The notes beneath the pieces are model-generated. The model was not told the DNA's origin, ran no database searches, and saw only the letters and a list, made by a program, of their open reading frames with translations. From an uncultured Succinivibrionaceae bacterium (GTDB taxonomy: Bacteria; Pseudomonadota; Gammaproteobacteria; Enterobacterales; Succinivibrionaceae), in assembly GCA_900539665.1 (NCBI GenBank), contig UQCV01000001.1, forward strand, positions 29,023 to 93,022: a stretch of DNA of 64,000 nt, written 5' to 3'. This document shows, one piece after another, positions 55,101 to 63,914 of the stretch. Numbering within the stretch: position 1 is the stretch's first letter; each line of letters opens with the position of its first letter. A program made the translations under genes and the position numbers.

Positions 55101-58066
55101 TTGTAGATAAGGCTGCTGAAGCTTATAGCAAGGATGAATCTTCATCAGCTGAAAAAGAAGACTTTGATGTATACGATGTAAGACTTGCTTCTGTTGGCAA
55201 ACTTACAAATGGCGCTGGTGAACTTGTTTGCAACACCGTAATTGAAAAACAGTGTGAAACCGTTGAACTTCCAGAAGATCAATGCCCAGCTAAACCAAAA
55301 CTTGCGCTCCATGTTGAGCACAAAGAATCTTCAGAACCTCGTTACGTGAAGTCCGAAATTACTTTGGCAACTGGCTTTACTGGCGTTAAGTACACCATCG
55401 AAGCTGACGGCAAGACTTATATCTTAGGTGAAAAAGAACTTTCTAAGACCCTTACATTTGCTAAGGGCGATGCCGAAAGAACTGTCACTGTTAAGGTTAG
55501 TGTAGCTAATGCTAAGGGCACTAAGACTGACTCTAAGAGCTTTACTGTTGTGGTTGACGCATGCGCTGGCGACGAATGTAAGGTTGTAGAAAATCAGTGG
55601 GCTAGCACAACTGGTGATAAGGCATCTAAGATATTCGTAGATGACGGCACTGAATCTGCTTGCAAGCTTCCAGCTGGTAGCGTGGCTATTAAGGCTGACG
55701 TAGCTGAAGCTCCAACAGTTTATGCTTACACTAAGGATGAAGCGACGATTACCGCAAAGTGGCCTGGTGATACCACTAAGAAGATCGAAGATTGTACCAG
55801 TGCATTCTGGGAGCTTTCTGGTCTTAAAGACTCAGATCTTTACATTGTAAGTAATGCTGGTGGTAAACGTTACCCTGCAGAAAATAAGCCTGGTGTTACC
55901 TTCTCTTCTGAAACCCCATGTTTCGATTTTGCTTCTAAGAAGGCTCTTTCTGCTGAAGAATGTGGCATTAGCGGTGAGGTTGGGGCTGATAAGGTTTACG
56001 CTCAAAGAGGTACCTCTAAGCTTGAAGATGGTAGCGTAATTACTATCTCTGCTAAGGATGACGCTCCTCAAAGCGAATACGTAGATTTAGGCTTCATGCT
56101 TTACGGTAAGGGGGTTAAGGTAGATACTACTGGTTCTTATGTCATCGATGGCGAAGAATATCCATTTACTAACGGTGATATCATCCGCGTAGGTGAAAAG
56201 GTAACTGCAGCTGATACTGCTGCTGGTGAAGAACCTGCACAGATCAAGATTACTCTTAAGTACAATGATGTATCTGTAAACTACACTGTGAAGAAGGTTA
56301 AGTGGCAAAAGCCTGTTGCTAAGAACGACTTTAGCTGGAATAACATTCTCGTTTACTTCGTAATGACTGACCGTTTCGAAAACGGCGATACTTCAAACGA
56401 CCATAGCTACGGCCGTCCATACAAGGATTCTGCTGGTACTGCTGGCGCAACCTTCCATGGTGGCGACATAGTAGGTATGACAAAGCGTCTTGACTACATC
56501 AAGTCTCTTGGTATGAACGCTATTTGGATTACTGCTCCATATGAACAGTCTCACGGCTGGACAGGTGGTGGCTCATCTGGTTCATTTGCTCACTACGCAT
56601 ACCATGGTTACTATGCTCTTGACTTCACTACCCTCGATGCAAATATCGGTACTGTAGATGAATTCAGAACCTTCGTAACTGAAGCACACAAGCGTGGTAT
56701 TCGTGTTGTACTCGACATCGTTATGAACCACTCTGGTTATGCTACCCTTAAGGATATGTGTGACTTTGGCTTTGGTGTAAGAAGCGATGGTAAGAGTGCA
56801 TGTGAAGAATGGACTCCAGGCGCTGGCCAATCATTCCATAACAAGCCAATTGGTGAATCACAAGATCCTAAGTGGGATGCTTGGTGGGGCAAGAGCTGGA
56901 TCATTTCCGGTGGTTACGGCGAACAGTGTGGTTGTGGCGATGGTCTTGATGCATGTATCAGCTTCCTTCCTGACTTTAAGAACAGTGACCCAACTGGTCC
57001 ACAGGTTTCAATTCCAGCTTTCTTATCTAAGAAGTGGAGTTCACCAGATGCTGATTACGATATTCCAGCTGCTATGAAGTACAGAAGTGGTAGCATGTCT
57101 GTAGCTCAGTTCCAGGCTCGTTGGCTTGCTTCTTGGGTTGAAGAATTCGGTATTGACGGTTTCCGTTGTGATACTGCTAAGCACGTAGCTAAGCCTTCTT
57201 GGAAGCTTCTTAAGGAATACTCTAACGAAGCTCTTAACAAGTGGCGTGAAGCTAATAAGGGCGGTGCAGATCCAGCTGCTGAATGGAAGGATAACTTCTG
57301 GATGACTGGCGAACACTGGGGCTACAAGACTGACCCTTCTGATGGTGGTGGTTATGCTTCTAGTGGTGGCTTTGACTCTATGATTAACTTTAGTTTCAAT
57401 GGCCAGGCTAAGGGCGGCAGCTGCGGCACTCCATCAATCAATAGTTGGAAGGAATATGCAGGCATCTACGGTGTAGGTTCTGGTTCACCTAAGCTCAATG
57501 CTCTTACTTATGTATCTTCACACGATACTTCACTCTGCCGTCCAGGCAATATGAAGGATCTCGGTACTTACCTCGAACTCCTCCCAGGTGGTGTACAGGT
57601 GTACTACGGTGACGAAACTGCACGTAAGAACGATAACGGTGGCGCTTCTAACGACATTGAACACGGTACCCGTTCTGACATGAACTTCCCATCTGACATT
57701 AGTAGTCAGGCTGAATGGGCAGCTAATGTAGATACTTTGAGCACTAAGTTCTCAAGTGATGCAACTCTTGCTCACTGGCAGAAGGTTGGTCAGTTCAGAT
57801 TCCGTAACGTTGCAGTTGGTGCCGGTAAGCAAGAAGAAATTGATTCTAATACCTTCTGCCGTACCTACAAGGATGAAGGGACCGGAATCGACAATGCTGT
57901 TGTAATCCACGTTGGTGCTGATTCAACTGTAAACGTTGGCGCATGCTTCGATGATAACACCGAACTTCAGGATGCATACTCTGGTGCTACTGTGACTGTT
58001 TCTGGCGGTCAGGTAACTATCCCAGCTCCTGGTGAACTCGTGTTGCTTGAACTTAAGCGTAACTAA
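52148..58066 (+). CDS. Giant MalS-like (GH13_19) alpha-amylase lipoprotein
   Basis: 1972 residues. Lipobox LTAC with Gly at +2; N-terminal domain (about 30-245) with VCLDINGNNKCDLGEY and LYVNAITNL; five PKD repeats (about 250-677); Cys-rich hinge; CBM9/DOMON-like domain (about 720-1020, YAAWDDTNLYLMVELP); an Ig/PKD-like domain; a CBM26-like module (about 1150-1260); then a catalytic domain (about 1397 to end) closely following E. coli periplasmic MalS: YFVMTDRFENGDTSND, DIVMNHSGY, nucleophile D1675 (GFRCDTAKH, Cys where MalS has Val), E1722 (GEHWG), D1793 (SSHDTS). Late codons are strongly biased, pointing to high expression. Probably surface-bound, unlike MalS. Confidence 0.92.
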   Translation: MKFAHSKLSAAMLMALGLTACGGGGGDSGSGGDNPSVTTKVTQNIYYDIGEDSVVTQSVVASATDAKVKVCLDINGNNKCDLGEYTSSDKLSGIATLTFTEDEFANKKILVVQESKGISYEVDANLASKDSDGNRKSLYVNAITNLGSVLGQEKATQILGESAKLLLDPTIAPADTKVAQVLQEAIEQLGLTNNAEISNKAVTVEPKLQNAYSHISSALDNGNDKEDILGHIRNNGTVENLPSLEPPIGNNKPVAKFEVSSNDAGRVTFKNLSTDADGDKLSYDWNFGDGSTSKETDPSHTYTKNGNYEVLLHVNDGKNFTTFRFTLTVTGVIDNNHAPTVSFSTVNTGLTVQFKNTSTDADGDTLEYVWDFGDGSTSSVKSPVHTYTKAGSYSVILKVTDGKSDAKELTQTITVADVEVANKAPVADFDYQANQLAVTFTNKSSDADGDKLTYAWDFGDGTSSTEQSPKHTYTKDGIYQVVLTVSDGKDTKAKTTTIEVSETENVNHAPKAQSTAVVSGNKVTFTNTSTDVDGDELSYVWDFGDGFTSEDKVPAPYTYALDGEYTITLTVSDGKLKDENKHEVKIGKVVPPDVNLKVANVTATAENKGLVNFNADVTYSGSAALSYSWNFGDGKTSTKKAPAHTFTQNGTYNVTLTVKDANGVSNSNSVSVVVSSLATDAKPCDGQDSEFCYGNIDGGCSKEECKEVEKEVCTVEGNGGKGLPSIETQYYSTNPKGGVGVAKTISSMSDWTTDMIVAQGAANDDPRAYRGYHEKATDLYALYAAWDDTNLYLMVELPNLENRETCSDFDFSCDKDLFMGIGIRTGKHPVGDGAAENGVGVWTKTPFYQIKDGIDTLLMFHPNLKAGEPGLFKTNSEGLFSYDRENGYLFGFAEAGIERVVEEGHISSSFFGIPDNYLGGKDNYLTGSYENLLKGQANAHLYQITIPLASIDIDKAYLEKNGIGVVAFSSFGESLMDALPWSPVLVDKAAEAYSKDESSSAEKEDFDVYDVRLASVGKLTNGAGELVCNTVIEKQCETVELPEDQCPAKPKLALHVEHKESSEPRYVKSEITLATGFTGVKYTIEADGKTYILGEKELSKTLTFAKGDAERTVTVKVSVANAKGTKTDSKSFTVVVDACAGDECKVVENQWASTTGDKASKIFVDDGTESACKLPAGSVAIKADVAEAPTVYAYTKDEATITAKWPGDTTKKIEDCTSAFWELSGLKDSDLYIVSNAGGKRYPAENKPGVTFSSETPCFDFASKKALSAEECGISGEVGADKVYAQRGTSKLEDGSVITISAKDDAPQSEYVDLGFMLYGKGVKVDTTGSYVIDGEEYPFTNGDIIRVGEKVTAADTAAGEEPAQIKITLKYNDVSVNYTVKKVKWQKPVAKNDFSWNNILVYFVMTDRFENGDTSNDHSYGRPYKDSAGTAGATFHGGDIVGMTKRLDYIKSLGMNAIWITAPYEQSHGWTGGGSSGSFAHYAYHGYYALDFTTLDANIGTVDEFRTFVTEAHKRGIRVVLDIVMNHSGYATLKDMCDFGFGVRSDGKSACEEWTPGAGQSFHNKPIGESQDPKWDAWWGKSWIISGGYGEQCGCGDGLDACISFLPDFKNSDPTGPQVSIPAFLSKKWSSPDADYDIPAAMKYRSGSMSVAQFQARWLASWVEEFGIDGFRCDTAKHVAKPSWKLLKEYSNEALNKWREANKGGADPAAEWKDNFWMTGEHWGYKTDPSDGGGYASSGGFDSMINFSFNGQAKGGSCGTPSINSWKEYAGIYGVGSGSPKLNALTYVSSHDTSLCRPGNMKDLGTYLELLPGGVQVYYGDETARKNDNGGASNDIEHGTRSDMNFPSDISSQAEWAANVDTLSTKFSSDATLAHWQKVGQFRFRNVAVGAGKQEEIDSNTFCRTYKDEGTGIDNAVVIHVGADSTVNVGACFDDNTELQDAYSGATVTVSGGQVTIPAPGELVLLELKRN

Positions 58067-58104
58067 TAATCTATACTTAGATTAGAAAACTAATTAAGTA
58101 AACC

Positions 58105-58136
58105 AAGGGGGACCGATTGCGGTCCCCCTTTTTTTG
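58105..58136 (+). terminator. Intrinsic terminator after the MalS-like gene
   Basis: AAGGGGGACCG/CGGTCCCCCTT stem with an ATTG loop and a T-run. Confidence 0.95.
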
Positions 58137-58174
58137 TTAAGTTGGATTATTGGATTTAAGGCTGGATTTTAGAT

Positions 58175-58202
58175 ACAAAAATGGCCACTTTTAGTGGCCA
58201 TT
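58175..58202 (-). terminator. Intrinsic terminator of argE
   Basis: Stem AATGGCCACT/AGTGGCCATT with a three-base loop; on the minus strand it runs into TTTTTGT. It lies about 80 bases past the argE stop. Confidence 0.75.
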
Positions 58203-58281
58203 GGTAAATATTAGAATTAATAGTTAAAGCGCTCAAGGTTAGAGTTGTGGGGCGTCTTTAACTCAAATCAAACTCAATTTG

Positions 58282-59448
58282 CTAGAGACAGTATTTCTTA
58301 ATTAGGTTTTTGTAGATTTTTCCAATTAAGGGAACTTCACTTTTAAGCAAATATTCGTTTGGTTGGTGAGCGTTTGCAATGTCACCTGCTCCAAGGATGA
58401 CAGTTGGAGCTAGATTTTGAAAATAGGTAGCTTCAGTTGCGTAATTTACAGCTTGGGCTTTATGGGATGTGAGCTCTTCTAGGTAGGAAATGGTTTCAGG
58501 GTTAATTTGTCCACCAAATGCTTCAACTGGATCATAAGGGATGCTTAGCAAAATGCGTTTATCATATTTGTTCATAAGTGGGGTTAAATGTTGGGTCACT
58601 CGTTTAAACATGGTGTCTTGAGTGCAGCCTGGCATAAGGCGGATATCAAAAATAAGAGTACATGCATCGCAAATGCGATTTGGGGCGTCGCCACCAAAAA
58701 TTTGCCCGATATTTAGGGTTGGGTGATCAACGGGGAAAAGTGGATTAACTTCGGTGCGCAATTCATCTTCAAAGGCGTTTAAAGCATTTATGACTTCACC
58801 CATGATCTTAATAGCATTTAATCCAGCATCAGGGTTGGAACTATGGCCACTTTGACCACTGACATCAACCCTAATAACAATTTGTCCTTTGTGCATAATT
58901 ACCGGAACTAGAGAAGTAGGTTCGCCGATGCAAATTAAGTCGGGGCGCATGCAATCTTGGGTATTACTTGCTTGCTTAGCCATTTCTTCTTGAGCTAAGG
59001 CGATGGCGCCACTCATGGTGGTTTCTTCATCTGCTGTCGCTAGAATATGAATAGGGTGTTTTAGATTTTTTAAATCTGTGTTTTGGATGGCGTCAATAAC
59101 ATGAGCAAAAAAGCCTTTCATATCGATAACCCCAAGACCGTAGTAACGATCTGCGGCTTCTTTTAAAGTGTATGGGTCTGATAACCAAAGGCTTTTATCA
59201 GCGGGAACGGTATCAGTGTGCCCACTAAAAGCTAAGCCCTTAGGTCCAGAACCTAAGGTTGCTTTAAGGTTAAATTTATTGCGAGAATTTTTAACTTTGG
59301 TTTTATGGCACACGAAACCAAGTGGCTCTAAAGTTTTACATAAGTAATCGATGACATTTTCATTTGAAAAGTCGTCTTTAGGGTCATCAGAACTTGGTGA
59401 CGCTAAGGCGGTGAGGCTTTGTAGTAGGGTAGTGAAGTTAGCAGACAT
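58282..59448 (-). CDS. argE: Acetylornithine deacetylase
   Basis: Releases ornithine from N-acetylornithine, fifth step of the linear arginine route. M20 metallopeptidase fold with FSGHTDTVPAD, GVIDMKGF and EETTMSGA metal/catalytic motifs and a dimerisation domain in the middle (GQSGHSSNPDAGLNAI). ATG 59448 with TGGAGAG seven bases upstream gives 388 residues; the longer frame adds a spurious hydrophobic stretch. Divergent from argC as in E. coli. Confidence 0.95.
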   Translation of the reverse strand: MSANFTTLLQSLTALASPSSDDPKDDFSNENVIDYLCKTLEPLGFVCHKTKVKNSRNKFNLKATLGSGPKGLAFSGHTDTVPADKSLWLSDPYTLKEAADRYYGLGVIDMKGFFAHVIDAIQNTDLKNLKHPIHILATADEETTMSGAIALAQEEMAKQASNTQDCMRPDLICIGEPTSLVPVIMHKGQIVIRVDVSGQSGHSSNPDAGLNAIKIMGEVINALNAFEDELRTEVNPLFPVDHPTLNIGQIFGGDAPNRICDACTLIFDIRLMPGCTQDTMFKRVTQHLTPLMNKYDKRILLSIPYDPVEAFGGQINPETISYLEELTSHKAQAVNYATEATYFQNLAPTVILGAGDIANAHQPNEYLLKSEVPLIGKIYKNLIKKYCL

Positions 59449-59527
59449 GGCTACTCTCCATATAAATAAGAAAAAATAGATTGTAAACACTTATATACGT
59501 AAATGCCGTGGTGTTTAACTTGTTTTA

Positions 59528-59557
59528 ATTATAGAGGAGAGATTTGCTTCATGACAA
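59528..59557 (-). promoter_or_regulatory. Sigma-70 promoter of argE
   Basis: On the minus strand TTGTCA and TATAAT are 18 bases apart. The -10 ends 79 bases upstream of the argE ATG. Confidence 0.65.
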
Positions 59558-59673
59558 AGTTTTCGTTTTGGTTGGAAGTAACTTAGGTATTTTGTAGTCT
59601 TTAGCATTAAAACCAAGCTAAACAGATGCTCGATTTATAAACAAGTAGTTAAAATTAGTGATATCAGGGTACG

Positions 59674-59712
59674 TTTACATATTTATGCGCAAAAAATGCA
59701 TAAATATGTAAA
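59674..59712. promoter_or_regulatory. ArgR operator (two ARG boxes) between argE and argC
   Basis: A 15-bp arm TTTACATATTTATGC is repeated in perfect inversion (GCATAAATATGTAAA) across nine bases. Read as 18-bp ARG boxes, 59674-59691 and 59695-59712 are 3 bp apart, the spacing of ArgR double boxes in E. coli. The second box matches 13 of 16 defined consensus positions, the first 12. It lies just upstream of the argC -35. Confidence 0.7.
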
Positions 59713-59717
59713 ATTCG

Positions 59718-59747
59718 TTGTTTAAAGGTGATTATTTATAGTACAAT
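59718..59747 (+). promoter_or_regulatory. Sigma-70 promoter of argCBFG
   Basis: TTGTTT and TACAAT are 18 bases apart, directly after the ARG boxes. A third weak ARG-like stretch (TGCAATTTATTCA, 59747-59759) overlaps the expected start site. Confidence 0.5.
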
Positions 59748-59761
59748 GCAATTTATTCACT

Positions 59762-59788
59762 GCTGCCTAGGGGCAGCTGATTTTTTTT
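59762..59788 (+). terminator. Terminator-like hairpin in the argC leader
   Basis: GCTGCC/GGCAGC stem, TAGG loop, then eight Ts, located between the argC promoter and its start codon (24 bases before the ATG). It could stop a fraction of transcripts before argC (attenuation) or insulate from upstream transcription. Confidence 0.65.
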
Positions 59789-59812
59789 ATTTGCTGATCA
59801 AAGGTTAATGGA

Positions 59813-60823
59813 ATGCTTAATGTAGCGATTATTGGGGCTAGCGGTTATGCTGGTGCTGATTTATGCGGACTCGTGGCTGGCCACAAAGAATTTAATTTAA
59901 ACGGTCTCTATGTATCTGAACAGAGTGCGGATGCGGGTAAACTTCTCTCCGACCTCTATCCAAGATTACGTGGTTCTGTCGATATGCCACTTCAGCCATT
60001 AACTGATGAAGCACTTGAACAGCTTAAAAAGGACAATGATATCGTTTGTTTAGCTACTGCGCACGTAGTTAGCATGCGTCTTGCTCCAACTCTTATTGAT
60101 GCAGGTTGCGTTGTTTTTGATCTTAGTGGAGCTTACCGCGTTAAAGAAGCTGAATTCTATCCAAAGTATTACGGCTTTGAACACGAAAACCTTTCTTACC
60201 TTGAAAACTCAGTTTATGGGTTAGCAGAATGGAACGCTGCTGAAATTAAGAAGACCAATTTAATCGCGGTTGCTGGTTGTTATCCAACTGCGTCTCTTTC
60301 TGCTTTAAAGCCTCTTGCTGTAAATGGTTTAATCAAGAAAGATTCAATGCCAATTATTAATGCTGTTTCCGGGGTAACTGGGGCTGGGAGAAAAGCTACT
60401 CTAGGTAGTAGTTTCTGTGAAGTTAGCTTAAACGCATACGGCGTGTTTGGGCATCGTCACCGCCCAGAAATCAGCCATCATTTAGGGCAAAAAGTTCTAT
60501 TCCAGCCACATCTTGGCAATTTTAAGCGTGGTATTTTAGCTACAATTTACGTTCAGCTTGCCGACGGGGTAACTGATGACATGATTAATGCCGCTTACCA
60601 TAAGGCTTATGATGGGCAAAAGATTGTGCGTTTAGTAAGTAATTGGCCTGCAGTTAAGGATGTAGAATTCACTCCATATTGTGATATCCACTATGCCCGT
60701 GAAGACAATACCCTGATCATTTGTTCAGCTATTGATAACTTACAAAAGGGTGCGGCAGCCCATGCTATGGAATGCATGAACATTCGTTTTGGCTTTGACG
60801 TAGCAGCTGGCTTAATTAAGTAA
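59813..60823 (+). CDS. argC: N-acetyl-gamma-glutamyl-phosphate reductase
   Basis: NADPH-dependent reduction of N-acetylglutamyl phosphate. Rossmann motif IIGASGYAGADL at the N-terminus; the catalytic cysteine is in VAGCYPTAS; HRHRPEISHHLG is the second conserved block. 336 residues, normal. AAGG precedes the ATG. First gene of argCBFG. Confidence 0.96.
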   Translation: MLNVAIIGASGYAGADLCGLVAGHKEFNLNGLYVSEQSADAGKLLSDLYPRLRGSVDMPLQPLTDEALEQLKKDNDIVCLATAHVVSMRLAPTLIDAGCVVFDLSGAYRVKEAEFYPKYYGFEHENLSYLENSVYGLAEWNAAEIKKTNLIAVAGCYPTASLSALKPLAVNGLIKKDSMPIINAVSGVTGAGRKATLGSSFCEVSLNAYGVFGHRHRPEISHHLGQKVLFQPHLGNFKRGILATIYVQLADGVTDDMINAAYHKAYDGQKIVRLVSNWPAVKDVEFTPYCDIHYAREDNTLIICSAIDNLQKGAAAHAMECMNIRFGFDVAAGLIK

Positions 60824-60833
60824 GGAACTTTAA

Positions 60834-61613
60834 ATGCTTGATAATGTTTTAATCATTAAGTTAGGTGGCGCGTTAATTGAAAACGATGCGGCTCTTACTG
60901 CTTTGTACCGTGGCCTTACTGATTATTTAAAAACTAATACTCGTCCAATCGTATTGGTTCATGGCGGTGGCTGTTTAGTAGATGATCTACTAAAGGGTTT
61001 AGGCATGAAGTCAGAAAAGAAGAATGGTTTACGTGTAACTCCTAAGGAACAAATTCCTTTTATTACTGGGGCTTTAGCCGGGACCGCTAACAAACTTATG
61101 TTAGCTAAAGCAAAGACTATGGGAGTAAACGCTGTTGGTTTATGTTTGACTGATGGCTCTATTACCAAGGTTACTCAACGCGATCCTGAATTAGGTTGTG
61201 TTGGCACCGCAACTACTGGTGACGCAAAGTTACTTGAAGTTTTATTAGGTGCCGGTTACATGCCTACTATCAGTTCTATTGGTATCACCGATGATGGTGA
61301 ACTTATGAATGTAAATGCCGATGAAGCTGCGGTGGCATTGGCTATTTCTTTACATGCAGATCTTGCGTTACTTTCAGACGTAGACGGCATTTTAGATAAA
61401 GACGGTAAATTAATTGCGGAAATGACTGGTGATTATGCCGAAAAATTAATAAATCAAGGTATAATATCGGGCGGAATGGAAGTGAAGGTTAAAGCTGCCC
61501 TTAAGGCGGCTCGTCAACTTAACAAGCCTTTAAGTGTGGCTAGCTGGCGTTATCCAGATAAACTCAGTGCTCTTTTAAGTGGCGAAGCTATTGGCACTAG
61601 AGTCCTTCCATAA
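60834..61613 (+). CDS. argB: Acetylglutamate kinase
   Basis: Phosphorylates N-acetylglutamate. Amino-acid kinase fold with [16 protein letters not shown] and [13 protein letters not shown] motifs. 259 residues, the short form (E. coli 258) without the N-terminal helix linked to arginine feedback in hexameric enzymes, so feedback is more likely at the first step or via ArgR. Ten bases after argC. Confidence 0.95.
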   Translation: MLDNVLIIKLGGALIENDAALTALYRGLTDYLKTNTRPIVLVHGGGCLVDDLLKGLGMKSEKKNGLRVTPKEQIPFITGALAGTANKLMLAKAKTMGVNAVGLCLTDGSITKVTQRDPELGCVGTATTGDAKLLEVLLGAGYMPTISSIGITDDGELMNVNADEAAVALAISLHADLALLSDVDGILDKDGKLIAEMTGDYAEKLINQGIISGGMEVKVKAALKAARQLNKPLSVASWRYPDKLSALLSGEAIGTRVLP

Positions 61614-61631
61614 ATAAATACAGGAGAAATC

Positions 61632-62546
61632 ATGCGTCATTTAATTACAGGTTTAGAATTTTCAAGTGATGAATATTTTCAGATCCTAAACCTTGCCAAG
61701 GATATGAAGGAACATCCTGAAAACTATAGAACCAATCTTCATGGCAAGAGTGTTGTAACCCTTTTTGAAAAGCCATCACTCAGAACTCGAGTTACTTTTG
61801 AAATGGGGATGTACCGTTTAGGCGGTCATGCTGTTTATCTTGATCAAAAAAATGGTGAATTTGGGAAGAGAGAAACAGTAAAAGATTACGCTCGCAACAT
61901 GAGCAGATGGTGTGATGGGATTGTGGCGCGTGTTTTTGAAAACAATACTTTGGTTGATTTAGCCAAGTATGGTAACGTTCCAGTAATCAATGCATTGTGC
62001 AATCTTTATCATCCATGCCAAGCGTTTGCAGATTTTCAGACCATTGCTGAAAACTACGATGATTTAAGCAAAGTTAAGCTTGCATATTTTGGTGACGGTA
62101 ACAATGTTACCAATTCATTATTAATCACCGGTGCCAAGTGTGGGACCGATGTTCTGTGCGTATGTCCAAAGGGCAACGGTCCTGATGTTCAGGTTTACGA
62201 AGCAGCGCTTGAAGTGGCTAAGACTACTGGGGCTAAGCTTGCTGTAACCGACGATCCAATGGCTGCAAAGGGCTATGATGTTGTTTATACCGATACTTGG
62301 GTGTCAATGGGGGATAATACTCCGCTTGATGCTGTTAAGGCTAAGTTCATGCCATTCCAGATTAATCGTGAACTTCTGGAAAACACCGGTATTAAACATG
62401 TGTTACATTGCCAGCCTGCCCATCGTGAATATGAAATCACTTCAGAAGTTATGGATGGCCCATGGTCAATCATTTACGATGAAGCAGAAAACCGTATGCA
62501 TGCACAGATGGCAGTTCTCAGTACTCTATTAAATCAGGGAGTTTAA
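61632..62546 (+). CDS. argF: Ornithine carbamoyltransferase
   Basis: Makes citrulline from ornithine and carbamoyl phosphate. Carbamoyl-phosphate loop [23 protein letters not shown] and DTWVSMGD motifs present. The ornithine-side motif, usually HCLPAHRG, reads HCQPAHRE here, an unusual pair of changes. 304 residues, of the Shewanella type, not the E. coli type (334). ACAGGAG precedes the ATG. Confidence 0.94.
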   Translation: MRHLITGLEFSSDEYFQILNLAKDMKEHPENYRTNLHGKSVVTLFEKPSLRTRVTFEMGMYRLGGHAVYLDQKNGEFGKRETVKDYARNMSRWCDGIVARVFENNTLVDLAKYGNVPVINALCNLYHPCQAFADFQTIAENYDDLSKVKLAYFGDGNNVTNSLLITGAKCGTDVLCVCPKGNGPDVQVYEAALEVAKTTGAKLAVTDDPMAAKGYDVVYTDTWVSMGDNTPLDAVKAKFMPFQINRELLENTGIKHVLHCQPAHREYEITSEVMDGPWSIIYDEAENRMHAQMAVLSTLLNQGV

Positions 62547-62553
62547 TTTAATT

Positions 62554-63768
62554 ATGGCTATCAAAAAAGTAGTTCTTGCCTATTCAGGTGGTCTTGATAC
62601 CTCAGCAATCGTGCCTTGGCTCAAGGAAAATTATGGTGACTGTGAAGTAGTTTGCTTCGTAGCTAACGTAGGTCAGGAAGCTGACGATCTCGAAGGCGTA
62701 GAAGACAAGGCTAAGGCTTCTGGTGCTTCTAAGTGTATCGTTAAGGATTTGCGTGAAGAATTCGTTAAGAATTACGTTTACCCAACTTTGAAGACTGGCG
62801 CTATCTATGAAGGCACTTATCTTCTCGGTACTTCAATGGCTCGTCCAGTAATTGCTAAGGCTCTAGTTGAATGTGCTTTGGCTGAAGGTGCTGATGCAAT
62901 CGCTCACGGCTGTACTGGTAAGGGTAATGACCAGGTTCGTTTTGAAAGTGCAGTTGCAGCTCTTGCTCCACAGCTCCAGGTTATCGCTCCATGGCGTATT
63001 TGGAAGATGCGTTCACGTGAAGAACTTCTTAACTACCTCGCAGAACGTAACATTCCATGTAAGGCAACCTTAAAGAAGATTTATAGCCGTGACGCTAACG
63101 CATGGCACATCTCTACTGAAGGTGGTGAACTTGAAGATACTTGGAATAAGGCTTCTGATGCAGTTTGGACTTGGACTGTTAAGCCTGAAGATGCTCCAAA
63201 CACTCCAGAAGAAGTATCTGTAAAGATTGAACACGGTGAAATCGTTGCTGTAAATGGTAAAGAATTATCTCCGTACAACTGTCTCGCTACCCTCAATGAC
63301 ATCGCTGCTCGTCACGGTGTAGGTCGTGTTGATATCACTGAAAACCGTCTCGTTGGTATGAAGTCTCGTGGTTGCTATGAAACCCCGGGTGGTACCGTTA
63401 TGATGGCTGCTCTTCGTGCTATTGAAGAACTCGTACTTGATAAGACTGTACGTGCATGGCGTGAAAAGCTTGGCGCTGAATTCTCTCAGCTCGTTTACGA
63501 TGGCCGTTGGTTCACTCCACTTTGTTCAGCTATCTTAGCTTCTGCTAACGATGTTGAAGAACCATGCTCAGGTGAAGTTGTGCTTAAGCTCTACAAGGGC
63601 TCTGTAACTGCTATCCAGAAGCGTTCTGAACACAGCCTCTTTAACGTTGATTTCTGCACCTTTGGTGAAGACGAAGTTTACAACCAGGCTGACGCTGATG
63701 GCTTCATTCGTTTGTACTCTCTTCCATCAAGAATTCGTGCTATCAATGCTATGAACAAGAAGAAGTAA
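62554..63768 (+). CDS. argG: Argininosuccinate synthase
   Basis: Joins citrulline and aspartate using ATP. PP-loop motif [15 protein letters not shown] at the N-terminus, [13 protein letters not shown] and [23 protein letters not shown] citrulline/aspartate sites. 404 residues. Strong codon bias. Last gene of the operon here; argH does not follow. Confidence 0.97.
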   Translation: MAIKKVVLAYSGGLDTSAIVPWLKENYGDCEVVCFVANVGQEADDLEGVEDKAKASGASKCIVKDLREEFVKNYVYPTLKTGAIYEGTYLLGTSMARPVIAKALVECALAEGADAIAHGCTGKGNDQVRFESAVAALAPQLQVIAPWRIWKMRSREELLNYLAERNIPCKATLKKIYSRDANAWHISTEGGELEDTWNKASDAVWTWTVKPEDAPNTPEEVSVKIEHGEIVAVNGKELSPYNCLATLNDIAARHGVGRVDITENRLVGMKSRGCYETPGGTVMMAALRAIEELVLDKTVRAWREKLGAEFSQLVYDGRWFTPLCSAILASANDVEEPCSGEVVLKLYKGSVTAIQKRSEHSLFNVDFCTFGEDEVYNQADADGFIRLYSLPSRIRAINAMNKKK

Positions 63769-63802
63769 TTTAACCCGTACTAGGTTAATACTTTAAAACT
63801 AT

Positions 63803-63838
63803 AAACCCTGTGTGTCTTTACATGCAGGGTTTTATTTT
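63803..63838 (+). terminator. Intrinsic terminator of argCBFG
   Basis: AAACCCTG/CAGGGTTT stem with a loop of about 14 bases and T-rich tail, 35 bases after the argG stop. Confidence 0.85.
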
Positions 63839-63886
63839 TAGGGGTTAATTAACTGTTGTGTTAAATATATAAATTGTTTATAACAT

Positions 63887-63903
63887 CTACCAATATTTGG
63901 TAG
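63887..63903. promoter_or_regulatory. Palindrome before the helix-turn-helix gene
   Basis: CTACCAA-TAT-TTGGTAG, a perfect 7-bp inverted repeat 11 bases upstream of the start codon; possible self-regulatory operator or a subterminal recombinase site. Confidence 0.4.
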
Positions 63904-63914
63904 GTATTAAGAGT

